DNA of 64,000 bases from Pseudodesulfovibrio sp. zrk46 (lineage in GTDB: Bacteria; Desulfobacterota; Desulfovibrionia; Desulfovibrionales; Desulfovibrionaceae), in contig NZ_CP051216.1 of the NCBI RefSeq assembly GCF_012516435.1, forward strand, positions 3,223,669 through 3,287,668, written 5' to 3'. Below, piece after piece: positions 45,145 to 55,204 of this stretch. The notes below the pieces were generated by a model. That model was given only the letters and a program-made list of their open reading frames with translations. It was not told where the DNA came from and ran no database searches. Every line of letters begins with the position of its first letter. Positions within the stretch are counted from its first letter, which is position 1. Made by a program: the position numbers and the translations under genes.

Positions 45145-46728
45145 TTGTCGCAAAATAAAAAAAAGAACAAGAAAATCAAGCTCGCAACCAAGTCCGAACA
45201 CGCGACTCGGTTCATGCCCATGCTCGAAGCCTTGCAAGCCAAGGACGAGTTGAACGCCGTCATTAAGACCCGTGTAGAAAAAGCGTGTGGTCTTTTGGAC
45301 GAAAATATTCACCTCTACCCCAACGACTTTAAACGAGAGAACCAGATTTGTGAAATTTGGGAACAGCACGAAGAATCTGATGCTGAAGTTCTTGAAACGT
45401 TGGACGCCGAATACGCTATAGCCGGTCGAGTGGTTTCATACCGTTCATTTGGCAAGGTCACTTTTTTCCATCTTCAAGATCAGAGTGCAAAGATTCAGGT
45501 TTATGCAGCCAGAGATGATCTTGGCACTGAGAAATACCAAAAGTTCAAAAAAACCGATATTGGCGATATCGTAGGGCTCGTTGGAACGCTGTTCCGTACC
45601 AAGACTGGTGAACTCACTGTAAAGACCAAGTCTTTTAAATTGATTACTAAGTCAATGCGTCCTTTGCCCGAGAAGTATCATGGACTTAAAGATGTTGAGA
45701 CCCGCTACCGCCAGCGTTATGTTGATCTGATAGTTACCCCACGCACCAAGGAAATTTTCAAAATGCGTACAGCTATTGTGCGTGAGCTTCGTAACTTCCT
45801 TGATGAGAAGGGGTTCATGGAAGTTGAAACTCCCATGATGCAAGCCATCCCAGGTGGTGCTACTGCTAAGCCTTTTGAGACACATCATAATGCGCTTGAT
45901 ATGAAATTATATATGCGCATTGCACCAGAACTCTACCTTAAGCGCCTGCTTGTAGGTGGCTTCGAGCGCGTGTACGAAATCAATCGCAACTTCCGCAATG
46001 AAGGTATATCGACTCAGCACAATCCCGAGTTTACAATGCTCGAGTTTTACTGGGCTTATGCCAACTTTGAAGATCTTATGGATTTAACAGAAGAGATGTT
46101 TTCCCGCATTGCCGAGAAAGTGACAGGTTCTTCTGTGGTTCCATATCAAGGTGAGCAAATCGATTTGTCCATTGGTGCATGGACTCGTATGGCATTCCAT
46201 GAATCTCTTGAGAAGATTGGCGGTGTTCCTGAGGACGTTTATTCGGACTATGAAAAATGCAAGACGCTAGTGAAGGAGAAGGGAGAGAAAGTCGTCGAAG
46301 GGGAGGTGCTGGGCAAGCTCCAGGCCAAGCTTTTCGATTTGCTTGTCGAGCCTAAACTTATTCAACCGCATTTTATTTATCATTACCCAACTGATATTTC
46401 TCCTCTTTCCCGTAGGAATGAAGAAAATCCAGATATCACGGACCGTTTTGAACTGTTCATGACGGGACGAGAATTAGCGAATGCCTTCTCTGAACTTAAC
46501 GATCCTGTTGATCAGCGTGGTCGTTTTGAAGAGCAGGTGAAGGAAAAAGAGGCTGGCGACGAAGAAGCTCATTTCATGGATGATGACTACGTTCGTGCTC
46601 TCGAGTACGGCATGCCTCCGGCTGCCGGGCAGGGAGTCGGTATTGATCGATTGGTCATGCTGTTGACTGATAGTGCCTCCATTCGTGAAGTAATTCTTTT
46701 CCCGTTGCTTAGACCGGAGGTTGGGTAG
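45145..46728 (+). CDS. lysS: Lysyl-tRNA synthetase, class II
   Basis: The 527-aa enzyme charges tRNA-Lys. It has the OB-fold anticodon-binding domain (about 80-190, GRVVSYRSFGKVTFFHLQD) and the class II catalytic core with motif 1 (GFMEVETPMM), motif 2 (FRNEGISTQHNPEFTMLEFY) and motif 3 (GVGIDRLVML). I took the TTG at 45145 as start, as an AGGGA site precedes it. The next in-frame ATG (45214) has none. This gives a very Lys-rich first 16 residues. It leads the outer-membrane biogenesis operon, 29 bases before lolC. Confidence 0.96.
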   Translation: MSQNKKKNKKIKLATKSEHATRFMPMLEALQAKDELNAVIKTRVEKACGLLDENIHLYPNDFKRENQICEIWEQHEESDAEVLETLDAEYAIAGRVVSYRSFGKVTFFHLQDQSAKIQVYAARDDLGTEKYQKFKKTDIGDIVGLVGTLFRTKTGELTVKTKSFKLITKSMRPLPEKYHGLKDVETRYRQRYVDLIVTPRTKEIFKMRTAIVRELRNFLDEKGFMEVETPMMQAIPGGATAKPFETHHNALDMKLYMRIAPELYLKRLLVGGFERVYEINRNFRNEGISTQHNPEFTMLEFYWAYANFEDLMDLTEEMFSRIAEKVTGSSVVPYQGEQIDLSIGAWTRMAFHESLEKIGGVPEDVYSDYEKCKTLVKEKGEKVVEGEVLGKLQAKLFDLLVEPKLIQPHFIYHYPTDISPLSRRNEENPDITDRFELFMTGRELANAFSELNDPVDQRGRFEEQVKEKEAGDEEAHFMDDDYVRALEYGMPPAAGQGVGIDRLVMLLTDSASIREVILFPLLRPEVG

Positions 46729-46757
46729 GCTTTCGGGCCCCCATTAAGAATCCATTC

Positions 46758-47987
46758 ATGCGATTCGAATCGTTCGTAGCACTGAGATACTTGTTCGCTC
46801 TGCGGAAGCAGTCGTTCATATCTATCATTTCGCTTTTTGCTATTTGTGGTGTGGCGATTGGAGTTGGTGCACTTATCGTCGTTATTGGGGTGATGAATGG
46901 ATTTTCTTATGATCTCCGTGAGAAAATTCTTGGTGTCAATTCTCATATTTTGGTCACCTCTCTTCGTGGTGGAATTAAGGAATATAGAGAACTGGCCGAT
47001 GAAGCAGCTAGAGTTCCGGGCGTCACAGGCGTGACGCCCTTTGTCTATTCTGAGGTTATGCTATCTACCAGATCCGGCGTTAAAGGTGTCGTTCTTCGTG
47101 GCATTGATCCTAATACCTCAGATTCCGTATTAAGTCTGTCCAAAGATATGATCAGCGGCGATGTGGCTAACCTTGAAGCGGGAAGTCAGGTTCCAGGGAT
47201 AATAATTGGATCAGAGTTGGCTAAGAGACTAGGACTGACTCAAGGCTCCGAAGTCAATCTGTTGTCACCATCGGGACGTTCTGGGACTGCTGGTTTTACT
47301 CCAAGAGTAAAGCGGTTTATAGTCGCAGGTGTTTTTCGTACCGGTATGTTTGAGTACGATTCTTCTCTTGGTTATGTAACTATTCCCGCAGCAAGAAAGT
47401 TATTGGGATTTAAGGGAGATGTCGTTTCTGGATTGGAGATTAGGGTTGATGATGTCTATAATGTTGAAAAAATAACCAAAGTGTTGAAAACGAAGATCGG
47501 TTCTTTTACTGTATATGTACGTCATTGGCAGGAGATGAACGCTAATCTTTTCGCCGCATTGGAACTAGAAAAGACCGCGATGTTCATCATCTTGGCGATG
47601 ATTGTTCTTGTTGGCTCTTTCTCCATTGTCACAACACTTGTTATGCTGGTAATACAGAAAACCAAGGACATTGCCGTACTTATGTCTATTGGTGCAGACA
47701 CCGCTAGTATTCGCCGTATTTTTATGCTGCAAGGGACTTTTATTGGTTTAGTTGGTACCTCTCTTGGCTTTTTAATAGGTGTTCCGCTTAGTCTTTTATT
47801 GAAAAAGTATCAGTTTATTAAATTGCCTAGCAATGTGTATCCTGTAGACTATCTACCAGTTAGGCTAGAGGCTGTTGATTTAGTTACCATTGGTATTGCA
47901 GCCTTTTTGTTATGTTTTTTGGCAACCATTTATCCTGCTCGAAGGGCTGCGTCTTTAAGTCCAAGCGATGCCTTGCGTTATGAATAA
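46758..47987 (+). CDS. lolC: Lipoprotein-releasing ABC permease LolC/LolE
   Basis: The 409-aa inner-membrane protein has an N-terminal helix (SIISLFAICGVAIGVGALIV), a large periplasmic domain (about 50-270) and three C-terminal helices, with the FtsX/MacB-type ending. Together with LolD it extracts lipoproteins and hands them to LolA. A single LolC/E-type gene here suggests a homodimeric LolF-like permease. The following lolD starts inside its last codons. Confidence 0.93.
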   Translation: MRFESFVALRYLFALRKQSFISIISLFAICGVAIGVGALIVVIGVMNGFSYDLREKILGVNSHILVTSLRGGIKEYRELADEAARVPGVTGVTPFVYSEVMLSTRSGVKGVVLRGIDPNTSDSVLSLSKDMISGDVANLEAGSQVPGIIIGSELAKRLGLTQGSEVNLLSPSGRSGTAGFTPRVKRFIVAGVFRTGMFEYDSSLGYVTIPAARKLLGFKGDVVSGLEIRVDDVYNVEKITKVLKTKIGSFTVYVRHWQEMNANLFAALELEKTAMFIILAMIVLVGSFSIVTTLVMLVIQKTKDIAVLMSIGADTASIRRIFMLQGTFIGLVGTSLGFLIGVPLSLLLKKYQFIKLPSNVYPVDYLPVRLEAVDLVTIGIAAFLLCFLATIYPARRAASLSPSDALRYE

Positions 47988-48663
47988 AGAACCGATATAT
48001 CAATTGGTTGCAGTGGATAAGGAGTTTGATGGTCCCTCTGAGGTTGTCAAAGTTCTGAGAAATGTAGATCTGACTATAGAGCAGGGGGAGTCACTTGCAG
48101 TACTTGGGGCGTCAGGTTCTGGCAAAACGACCCTTTTGCATTTGCTTGGCACGCTAGATACGGCGTCAGCCGGTGACATTTTGTTGAATGGTGTCAATTT
48201 GAACTCCTTAGGTAATAAGCAACGAGCTGAACTTAGAAATCAAGAAATTGGCTTTGTCTTTCAATTTCATCATCTATTGCCTGAGTTCTCAACTCTTGAG
48301 AATGTGGCAATGCCTGCTCTTATTGCCGGAATAGGGCGTACTGAAGGTGTCAAATTGGCAAAGGAGGCTCTTGATATGGTCGGACTTGCACATAGACTCG
48401 AGCATAAAGTGACGACTTTGTCCGGTGGGGAGCGGCAAAGAGCCGCAATTGCCAGAGCTATTTTGCTGAGGCCAAAAGTTCTTTTGGCCGATGAGCCGAC
48501 GGGAAATTTAGATGAGGAAACTGGTTCAATGATCGGTGATCTTCTCGTTTCTCTTAATAATGAATTGGGTATGACATTCGTAGTCGTGACGCATAATCCA
48601 GATTTGGCTGGAATGATGCATCGACGCGTTGAATTGCGTTCAGGAGAACTGTATGCTCATTAG
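47980..48663 (+). CDS. lolD: Lipoprotein-releasing ABC ATPase LolD
   Basis: The 227-aa ATPase has Walker A GASGSGKTT, signature LSGGERQRAA, Walker B VLLADEPTGNLD and the H-loop VTHNP. The ATG at 47980 overlaps the lolC stop by 8 bases; four further residues upstream are open but unlikely. It powers lipoprotein release. Confidence 0.95.
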   Translation: MNKEPIYQLVAVDKEFDGPSEVVKVLRNVDLTIEQGESLAVLGASGSGKTTLLHLLGTLDTASAGDILLNGVNLNSLGNKQRAELRNQEIGFVFQFHHLLPEFSTLENVAMPALIAGIGRTEGVKLAKEALDMVGLAHRLEHKVTTLSGGERQRAAIARAILLRPKVLLADEPTGNLDEETGSMIGDLLVSLNNELGMTFVVVTHNPDLAGMMHRRVELRSGELYAH

Positions 48664-51370
48664 TAAATTCCGCAGCTTTGTGACTATCTCTCTGGTCTCA
48701 TTGATTATTTTTCTCAGCGCTACTGTTCAAGCTGCAGATAAGGTCACCCAGGATGTGAAGGTTGCGGTGTTACCGTTTACCGTTAATGCTGGGGATGATC
48801 TTTCTTATCTCAAAGAGAGTCTTCCTGAACTGTTGTCTGATCGTCTTAAGGAGGCTGGATTTGAAGTCGTCGATATAGAAGCGATCGGAAGATTGATCGA
48901 CGAAAAAGGGATATCCTCTATTTCAACTAAAAATGCACGAGAACTGGGACTTTTGTCTGGAGCAAGTTTCTCTGTATATGGCTCCTTAAATCAGATTGGT
49001 GATGACCTAACTTTAGATGCTCGTTTGGTCGATTCTTACGGAAATGCACCTGGTAAGAAAATATCTGTCACTAAAGAGGGGTTGATTAACCTTTTGCCCG
49101 CTGTAGATGACCTTGTAGATAGGATGAAGATGGATTTGCTTCGTCTTGATATAATCGCAGAGGTAGATGTTGAAGGCACAAAGGTCTTGGACAAGGATGT
49201 CGTCCTTATGCGTCTAACGCTTCAAAAGGGTGACATGCTAACTGCTAAGTCAGTTAATACGGCATTAAAAAATATTTATGATCTTGGCTATTTTGATGAC
49301 GTAGAAGTCAAGGTTGACACCATACCAGATGGTAAAAAGGTTATTTTTGCCGTTAAAGAAAAGCCTCGCATTCAGGCATTAGGTGTGCGCGGTTCTGATG
49401 CTATTGACTCTGAAGACATTATCGAAGCTATTTCTACTAAAAAAGGTGGTGTGGTAAACCCAAAAGTATTGGCGGATGACATTCGCCTTATTCGCGAAAT
49501 GTACCGTCGAGATGGATACTACAAGGCTAAAGTTACCCATGAAGTAGAGGATGCTGGAGCAGGTGTAGCTCGTTTAACCTTCGTGATTGATGAGGGGCCA
49601 AAACTTTATATTCAGAATGTGGTAATTGATGGTGCTAAACAGATGGACCCTGATGATATTAAGGACGTCTTGGCACTTAAAGAGCGCGGCATGTTCTCTT
49701 GGATATCTAATTCTGGTGTACTTAAAGAAGAGCTTCTTGATCGTGATGCTGCTGCTATACAAGCCTTTTATCAGAGCAAAGGCTTCATTGATGTCAAGGT
49801 TGGTCGTCCTCAAGTGGATATCAAAGACGAAGGCATTGATGTCGTTTATCAAGTTTGGGAAGGCGAACGTTACAAAATGGGCAACGTTCTCTTCAAAGGT
49901 GATCTGATCGAAGAGAATGAAAAGCTACTTGAAGTTATCAGCATCGATCAGCTTAATGCGGATAACGATTACTTTGATAGATCCTTGCTTAAGAAGGACG
50001 TAGACAAGCTAACAACACACTATAATAACTATGGTTATGCTTACGCCGATGTTAAGGTTAATATTAAAGATAAACCGGAAGAGAAAATAGTAGATGTTGT
50101 CTATGACATAACGAAGCACCAACGGGTACATATTCGTCGAGTACTTGTCGAAGGTAACACTGTTACACGTGATAATGTTATTATGCGTGAAATGCGACTT
50201 GCTGACGGTGATATGTTTAATGGAAAGAAACTTACTCGCTCCACTCAACGCCTTAATAATCTGGGTTACTTTGAGAAGGTTGACGTCTCTCCAGTGCCAA
50301 CAGGTAACCCGGAAGAGATGGATTTGGTAGTTAAGGTGAAAGATAAACCTACAGGCCAAATCAGTGGCGGTATCGGTTATTCGACTTACGATAGCGTGTA
50401 TTTTGCAGCTAATATTGCAGAAAGTAACTTATTTGGTAAGGGGTATGGACTTAGCTTAAATGGTGCTTTTAGCGGAAAGAAAACAGCATTTGCTCTTCAG
50501 TTTAAGAATCCAAGAGTGAATGATACTGATGTTGGTTTTGGTGCTGAAATATATAATCGTAGTGAAGAGTTTTCTACTTACGATAAAAAGAGCACTGGTG
50601 GGGTGTTTGACTTTTCGTATCCTATTGGTGAGTACTCAGCTGTGTCGTGGGGGTATAACGCAGAATATTATGTTTTGGATGACATCGATGACGACGCATC
50701 AACAACGATCAAAGATGATTCTGGTGCTCATTTCTTGAGTAAGCTTATAGGTACAATTGCTCGGGATACGCGTGATTCATATCAAAATGCACGTACAGGC
50801 ACACGTACAGTTTTCAGTATCAACTTTGCTGGTGGACCAATCGGAGGTACTGACGATTTCGTAAAGTACACGGGTGAATATAATTGGTGGACTCCTGCCT
50901 TTGAAGAAGTTGTTTTCCATTCAAAGTTTTGGGCTGGCTTTGTGCATAAAAACTTTGGAGGAAGCGATATCCCGGCTGATGAGCGTTTTGAGTTAGGGGG
51001 GCTCAGCTCAGTACGAGGTTATTCGAATGAGGCAATATCTCCCTTGGATGGTGAAGGTAAAACCGAGGGTGGAAATAAGGCATTCTATTTAAACTTAGAG
51101 TTTAAACGTATGCTTAGTAAAGAGTACGGTATCTCCACCTTGGCATTTTTTGATGCAGGTAATGCTTGGAATGAAAAGGAAATGATGTTTTCTTCGCAGG
51201 TTCGAGAAGGAAATAAGCCTGCTTTGATCGGTTTGTACAAGAGTGTTGGTGCTGGGTTGAACTGGTATTCGCCAATGGGACCAATCGGTTTTATGTACGG
51301 TTACGGTCTGGATAAAGTTGGAACTAGTGGACGTCATAAGTTCGAACTGCTGATGGGGCAACAATTCTAG
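48653..51370 (+). CDS. bamA: Outer-membrane assembly protein BamA with extra N-terminal domain
   Basis: BamA inserts beta-barrel proteins into the outer membrane. This 905-aa version has a signal peptide (VSLIIFLSATVQA), then about 140 extra residues before the POTRA domains. The extra part (VAVLPFTVNAGDDLSYLKE, LLSGASFSVYGSLNQIGDD) resembles the CsgG/LpoB/TolB-N type of fold. Five POTRA domains and a 16-strand barrel follow, with the L6 motif VRGY and a terminal Phe. The ATG at 48653 overlaps the lolD end by 11 bases. Confidence 0.95.
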   Translation: MLISKFRSFVTISLVSLIIFLSATVQAADKVTQDVKVAVLPFTVNAGDDLSYLKESLPELLSDRLKEAGFEVVDIEAIGRLIDEKGISSISTKNARELGLLSGASFSVYGSLNQIGDDLTLDARLVDSYGNAPGKKISVTKEGLINLLPAVDDLVDRMKMDLLRLDIIAEVDVEGTKVLDKDVVLMRLTLQKGDMLTAKSVNTALKNIYDLGYFDDVEVKVDTIPDGKKVIFAVKEKPRIQALGVRGSDAIDSEDIIEAISTKKGGVVNPKVLADDIRLIREMYRRDGYYKAKVTHEVEDAGAGVARLTFVIDEGPKLYIQNVVIDGAKQMDPDDIKDVLALKERGMFSWISNSGVLKEELLDRDAAAIQAFYQSKGFIDVKVGRPQVDIKDEGIDVVYQVWEGERYKMGNVLFKGDLIEENEKLLEVISIDQLNADNDYFDRSLLKKDVDKLTTHYNNYGYAYADVKVNIKDKPEEKIVDVVYDITKHQRVHIRRVLVEGNTVTRDNVIMREMRLADGDMFNGKKLTRSTQRLNNLGYFEKVDVSPVPTGNPEEMDLVVKVKDKPTGQISGGIGYSTYDSVYFAANIAESNLFGKGYGLSLNGAFSGKKTAFALQFKNPRVNDTDVGFGAEIYNRSEEFSTYDKKSTGGVFDFSYPIGEYSAVSWGYNAEYYVLDDIDDDASTTIKDDSGAHFLSKLIGTIARDTRDSYQNARTGTRTVFSINFAGGPIGGTDDFVKYTGEYNWWTPAFEEVVFHSKFWAGFVHKNFGGSDIPADERFELGGLSSVRGYSNEAISPLDGEGKTEGGNKAFYLNLEFKRMLSKEYGISTLAFFDAGNAWNEKEMMFSSQVREGNKPALIGLYKSVGAGLNWYSPMGPIGFMYGYGLDKVGTSGRHKFELLMGQQF

Positions 51371-51402
51371 TATAAAAGTATAATATGTTAAGGAGATATA
51401 AG

Positions 51403-51921
51403 ATGAAAAAAGTATTGTTTTTAGCTGTTGTATTGCTGCTTTGCATGCAGACTGTAGCTTTTGCCGAATCTAAGATTGGTGCTGTGAGTATGCAGGGTGT
51501 CTTGGTTAATTGTGACTATGGTAAAGCCATGGAAGCAAGGATGAAGGCAAAATTTGAGCCCTTGCAAAAGGAACTTGAGAAGGAAGCTGCAGCAATTCAA
51601 AAATTGGAATCTGAGTTGAAGAACCAAGACCTTGCTCTTAAGCTCGAAGCTAAGCAGGATAAGCAGCGTGAGTATCGTCGTAAAGTTCGTGATCACCAGG
51701 ATAGCGCAGTAGCATTTCGTCAGAAACTTCAGGCTGAAACTCAAAAGCTTCAACAGCCTATTCTTGAAAAGATTATTAAGGTCATCAATGAATATGGTAA
51801 AGCTAATGGTTATTCTATGATCCTTGAAATGCGTGGTGTCACATTGTTTGTTTCTGATGCTGTTGATATTACGAATAATGTTGTTGACGAACTGAATAAG
51901 CTCAAGAAAGCAGGCAAGTAG
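51403..51921 (+). CDS. skp: OmpH/Skp-family periplasmic chaperone
   Basis: The 172-aa protein has a signal peptide ([18 protein letters not shown]) and a long Lys/Glu/Gln-rich coiled coil (about 40-125), ending in the OmpH-type [20 protein letters not shown]. It holds unfolded outer-membrane proteins for BamA. The ATG at 51403 has an AAGGAG site. Confidence 0.94.
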   Translation: MKKVLFLAVVLLLCMQTVAFAESKIGAVSMQGVLVNCDYGKAMEARMKAKFEPLQKELEKEAAAIQKLESELKNQDLALKLEAKQDKQREYRRKVRDHQDSAVAFRQKLQAETQKLQQPILEKIIKVINEYGKANGYSMILEMRGVTLFVSDAVDITNNVVDELNKLKKAGK

Positions 51922-51926
51922 AGCAT

Positions 51927-52973
51927 ATGCAAATCAAGTTATCGGCTTTGGCCGACAAGCTTGGGTTGGAATACAGGGGAGAGGATTTCGAAATTGTCGG
52001 GGTGAACACTCTTGATAAGGCCGGGCCACAAGAAATCTCTTTCCTGGTTAACCCAAAATACGTAGCTCAATTAGAGACGACTCGGGCCGGATGTGTTCTC
52101 ACTTCCGGCCCGTATGCCGACAAGGTCAACACTGCACTTGTTAGTTCTAATGTCTATATGGATTTAGCAAAGATCGTAGATTTTTTTGCAGAACCACAAG
52201 GATGTCTTCACGGTGTTAGTGACCTCGCATTCGTACATGCAGATGCTGAGCTCGCTGAAGACGTAACGATTTATCCGTTTGCCTTTGTTGGTGAAGGGGC
52301 AAAGATTGGCGCTGGTACAACGATTTTTGCTGGTTGCTATATTGGCGAAAAGACCGTTGTTGGATCCAATTGTTTACTCTACCCCAACTCTGTGGTTATG
52401 GGGGGGCTAGTTGTAGGGGATAATGTTATTCTTCAGCCTGGGGCTGTTTTAGGTGGTGATGGGTATGGTTATGCCCAGACTCCAGGAGGCCACATGAAGA
52501 TTCCTCAGATTGGCAATGTTGTCGTTGAGAATAACGTAGAGATTGGTTCAAACACTGCCATTGATCGGGCGGCCCTCGATACCACGCGAATTGGAATGGG
52601 ATCAAAAATTGATAACCTTGTGCAAATTGGCCATAATGTTGAGATAGGCCAGCATTGCTTGGTTATTGGTCAGGTTGGTATAGGCGGCAGTACCAAAGTT
52701 GGGAATGGAGTTGTGCTCGCAGGTCAGGTCGGCGTAGCAGATAACGCTGTAATTGGTGATGGCGCCATGATTGGCGCTCAGAGTGGCATTTCTGGAAAAA
52801 CACCAGCAGGCAGCAAATTAGCCGGGAGTCCGGCAATGCCAGCTGGCACCTTTCTCAAAGCGGCTGGTGTATGCATGCCTAAGTTGCCAGATTTATTCAA
52901 ACGAGTAAAAAAGCTTGAAAAAGAACTTGAAGTGGTAAAAAAAGCCGCAGCAAATGGTGGAGACAATGAATAA
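51927..52973 (+). CDS. lpxD: UDP-3-O-acyl-glucosamine N-acyltransferase LpxD
   Basis: The 348-aa enzyme adds the second acyl chain in lipid A synthesis. It has the N-terminal uridine-binding domain ([16 protein letters not shown]), a left-handed beta-helix of hexapeptide repeats, and the catalytic His in [11 protein letters not shown] Lys/Glu-rich coiled C terminus follows. It overlaps fabZ by 8 bases. Confidence 0.96.
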   Translation: MQIKLSALADKLGLEYRGEDFEIVGVNTLDKAGPQEISFLVNPKYVAQLETTRAGCVLTSGPYADKVNTALVSSNVYMDLAKIVDFFAEPQGCLHGVSDLAFVHADAELAEDVTIYPFAFVGEGAKIGAGTTIFAGCYIGEKTVVGSNCLLYPNSVVMGGLVVGDNVILQPGAVLGGDGYGYAQTPGGHMKIPQIGNVVVENNVEIGSNTAIDRAALDTTRIGMGSKIDNLVQIGHNVEIGQHCLVIGQVGIGGSTKVGNGVVLAGQVGVADNAVIGDGAMIGAQSGISGKTPAGSKLAGSPAMPAGTFLKAAGVCMPKLPDLFKRVKKLEKELEVVKKAAANGGDNE

Positions 52974-53424
52974 CGAGTCCTACCTCGATATTAAAATGAT
53001 CATGAATATGTTGCCTCATCGATACCCATTTTTGCTGGTTGACCGGGTGACAGACATCGTTCCAGGTGAAAGCCTAACGGCATATAAAAACGTGACTATG
53101 AATGAGCCTTTTTTTCAGGGGCACTTTCCCGGATTACCGGTTATGCCAGGAGTTTTACAACTTGAGGCTTTGGCTCAAGCCGGTGGAGTTTTTGTAATTA
53201 ACTCTTTCGACGAGCCTCTTGAAGACAAGGTCTTTTTGTTTACAGGCTTGAACAAAGTAAAGTTTCGACGTCCGGTTGTTCCAGGAGATAAGCTGGTTCT
53301 TAAAGTCTTTTATGAGAAGCATAAAATGAATATCTGGCGCATGCGGGGTATAGCAGAAGTAGATGGGCAAGTTACAGCCCAAGGTGAGTTTTCTGCTGCC
53401 ATAGCTGATAAAGGGGATATGTAA
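52966..53424 (+). CDS. fabZ: 3-hydroxyacyl-ACP dehydratase FabZ
   Basis: The 152-aa hot-dog enzyme dehydrates 3-hydroxyacyl-ACP and competes with LpxA/LpxD for substrate. It shows [12 protein letters not shown] with the catalytic His, and [20 protein letters not shown] with the catalytic Glu. The ATG at 52966, with a GGTGGAGA site, lies in the end of lpxD. Its stop shares one base with the lpxA ATG. Confidence 0.96.
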   Translation: MNNESYLDIKMIMNMLPHRYPFLLVDRVTDIVPGESLTAYKNVTMNEPFFQGHFPGLPVMPGVLQLEALAQAGGVFVINSFDEPLEDKVFLFTGLNKVKFRRPVVPGDKLVLKVFYEKHKMNIWRMRGIAEVDGQVTAQGEFSAAIADKGDM

Positions 53425-54233
53425 TGGCTACCGATATACATTCTACTGCCATTATTGATCCCTCCGCAGAGATTGGGGTGGATGTTCGAATCGGTCCGTA
53501 CGTTGTTGTTGGCAAGGATGCCAGAGTCGGAGATGGTACTTTTCTTGAGTCTCATGTTGTGATCAAAGATTACACTGAGTTGGGGGCCAACAATCATATT
53601 CATCCACAAGCTGTAATTGGTGGTGAGCCTCAGCACACTGCGTACAAAGGTGAGAAGACTTATACACGCATAGGTGACAATAATATTCTTCGAGAATGTG
53701 TCACTATCCACCGTGGGACCGTCCAAGGCGAAGGACAGACCGTCCTAGGCTCTGGTTGTATGCTTATGGCTTATTCGCACGTAGCCCATGATTGCAATAT
53801 TAGTGACAACGTCATTCTTGCAAATTCTGTTCAATTAGCAGGTCATGTCGAAGTTGGGCGTAACGTCATTATTAGTGGCATGTCCGCAGTGCAACAATTT
53901 ATCAGAATTGGCGATTATGCTTTTCTTGGTGGTCATAGTGGGTACAAGCTTGATGTTCCACCATTTATGCTTGCTCATGGAGTTCGGGGTATGCTTTTTG
54001 GGCCGAATTTGATAGGCCTTCGTCGAAATGGTTTTGATTCTACGGCTTGTAAAGGTCTAAAAAAAGCGTACAAGATTATTTTCCGATCCGGCCTTAAGAA
54101 GGACGAAAGTCTTAAGAGGGTAGAAGAGGAAATTCAGGGAATTCCTGAAGTGGAGCGTTTGGTCCAGTTTGTTCGTGAGAGCAAGAATGGTGTGACTCCT
54201 GATCACAAGCAGCGTAGCGGTAATTCAGACTAA
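53424..54233 (+). CDS. lpxA: UDP-N-acetylglucosamine acyltransferase LpxA
   Basis: The 269-aa enzyme performs the first step of lipid A synthesis. A hexapeptide-repeat beta-helix covers most of the protein, with catalytic His in YSHVAHDC and the substrate-binding NSVQLAGHVEVG segment. The helical C-terminal domain contains GPNLIGLRRNGF. Standard length. Confidence 0.97.
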   Translation: MATDIHSTAIIDPSAEIGVDVRIGPYVVVGKDARVGDGTFLESHVVIKDYTELGANNHIHPQAVIGGEPQHTAYKGEKTYTRIGDNNILRECVTIHRGTVQGEGQTVLGSGCMLMAYSHVAHDCNISDNVILANSVQLAGHVEVGRNVIISGMSAVQQFIRIGDYAFLGGHSGYKLDVPPFMLAHGVRGMLFGPNLIGLRRNGFDSTACKGLKKAYKIIFRSGLKKDESLKRVEEEIQGIPEVERLVQFVRESKNGVTPDHKQRSGNSD

Positions 54234-54241
54234 ATCATTCT

Positions 54242-55075
54242 ATGGATAAGAGTCCGACCACCATTGGCCTGATTGCAGGAGGCCGACAGTTTCCTATTCT
54301 TGTTGCTCAAGGCGTTAAAGCCATGGGGAGCAGGTTGGTGGTGGCCGGTTTCACTGGGCATACTAATATGGATGTAATTGAGTACGCTGATGTTTGGCAA
54401 GAACTTAAGCTGGGCAAATTAGGCAAGCTCATTTCCTTTTTCAAATCCAATAATGTGGATAAGATTCTCATGGCTGGGACTATTAATAAGCCGAAAGTTA
54501 TGGATGTTCGTCATTTGGATATGCGTGCCATTAAGCTTATTTTTAAGCAGAAAAACAAAGGCGATTCAGCCATCCTCGGCAGCTTGGCTGCTGAATTTGA
54601 ACGGGAAGGTATGCCAGTAGTCCCTGCGCACGAATTCCTTCCAGATCTGTTAACTCCTGAAGGAACTCTTACTCAGCGTGAGCCCGACGACCGAGAGTGG
54701 GAGGATCTTGCTTTCGCATGGAAGATTGCTAAAAACCTCGGTGAAATGGATATCGGACAGTGTTTAGTCGTACGGGAAGGTATCGTTTCTGCTGTTGAAG
54801 CTCTCGAAGGTACCGATGCTACCATTCAGAGAGGGTGTAAACTTGGTGGTGAGGGATGTGTAGTCATTAAGGTCTTCAAACCTGGCCAACAGGAAGAAGT
54901 TGATCTTCCAAGTCTCGGTTTAGACACTATTAAAGCTATGGCCGACGGTGGCGCCACTTGTCTCGGTGTAGAAGCCGAAAAATCTCTCTTTTTTGATCGT
55001 GAACAAGCGATCTCCTTAGCGAATAAGCACGGCATCGCTGTGGTTGGTCTTTCTTCCGAAAAATTCTTCTCCTAG
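54242..55075 (+). CDS. lpxI: UDP-2,3-diacylglucosamine pyrophosphatase LpxI
   Basis: The 277-aa enzyme hydrolyses UDP-diacylglucosamine to lipid X, replacing LpxH in many non-enteric bacteria. It shows the LpxI features IGLIAGGRQFPILVAQGVKA, DKILMAGTINKP, GEMDIGQCLVVREG and TDATIQRGC, with DGGATCLGVEAEKSL near the end. It follows lpxA by 8 bases. Confidence 0.95.
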   Translation: MDKSPTTIGLIAGGRQFPILVAQGVKAMGSRLVVAGFTGHTNMDVIEYADVWQELKLGKLGKLISFFKSNNVDKILMAGTINKPKVMDVRHLDMRAIKLIFKQKNKGDSAILGSLAAEFEREGMPVVPAHEFLPDLLTPEGTLTQREPDDREWEDLAFAWKIAKNLGEMDIGQCLVVREGIVSAVEALEGTDATIQRGCKLGGEGCVVIKVFKPGQQEEVDLPSLGLDTIKAMADGGATCLGVEAEKSLFFDREQAISLANKHGIAVVGLSSEKFFS

Positions 55076-55204
55076 TCCTCATCTTTTTGAACATTCTTTC
55101 TCATCTCATCCTGTCTTGCAATGGACTGGGTGTTATGCGATTACTTGTTGAACTATTTGGAACTTTATTCCGAACCATTCGATGGTATTTCAACAGGATC
55201 AAGA

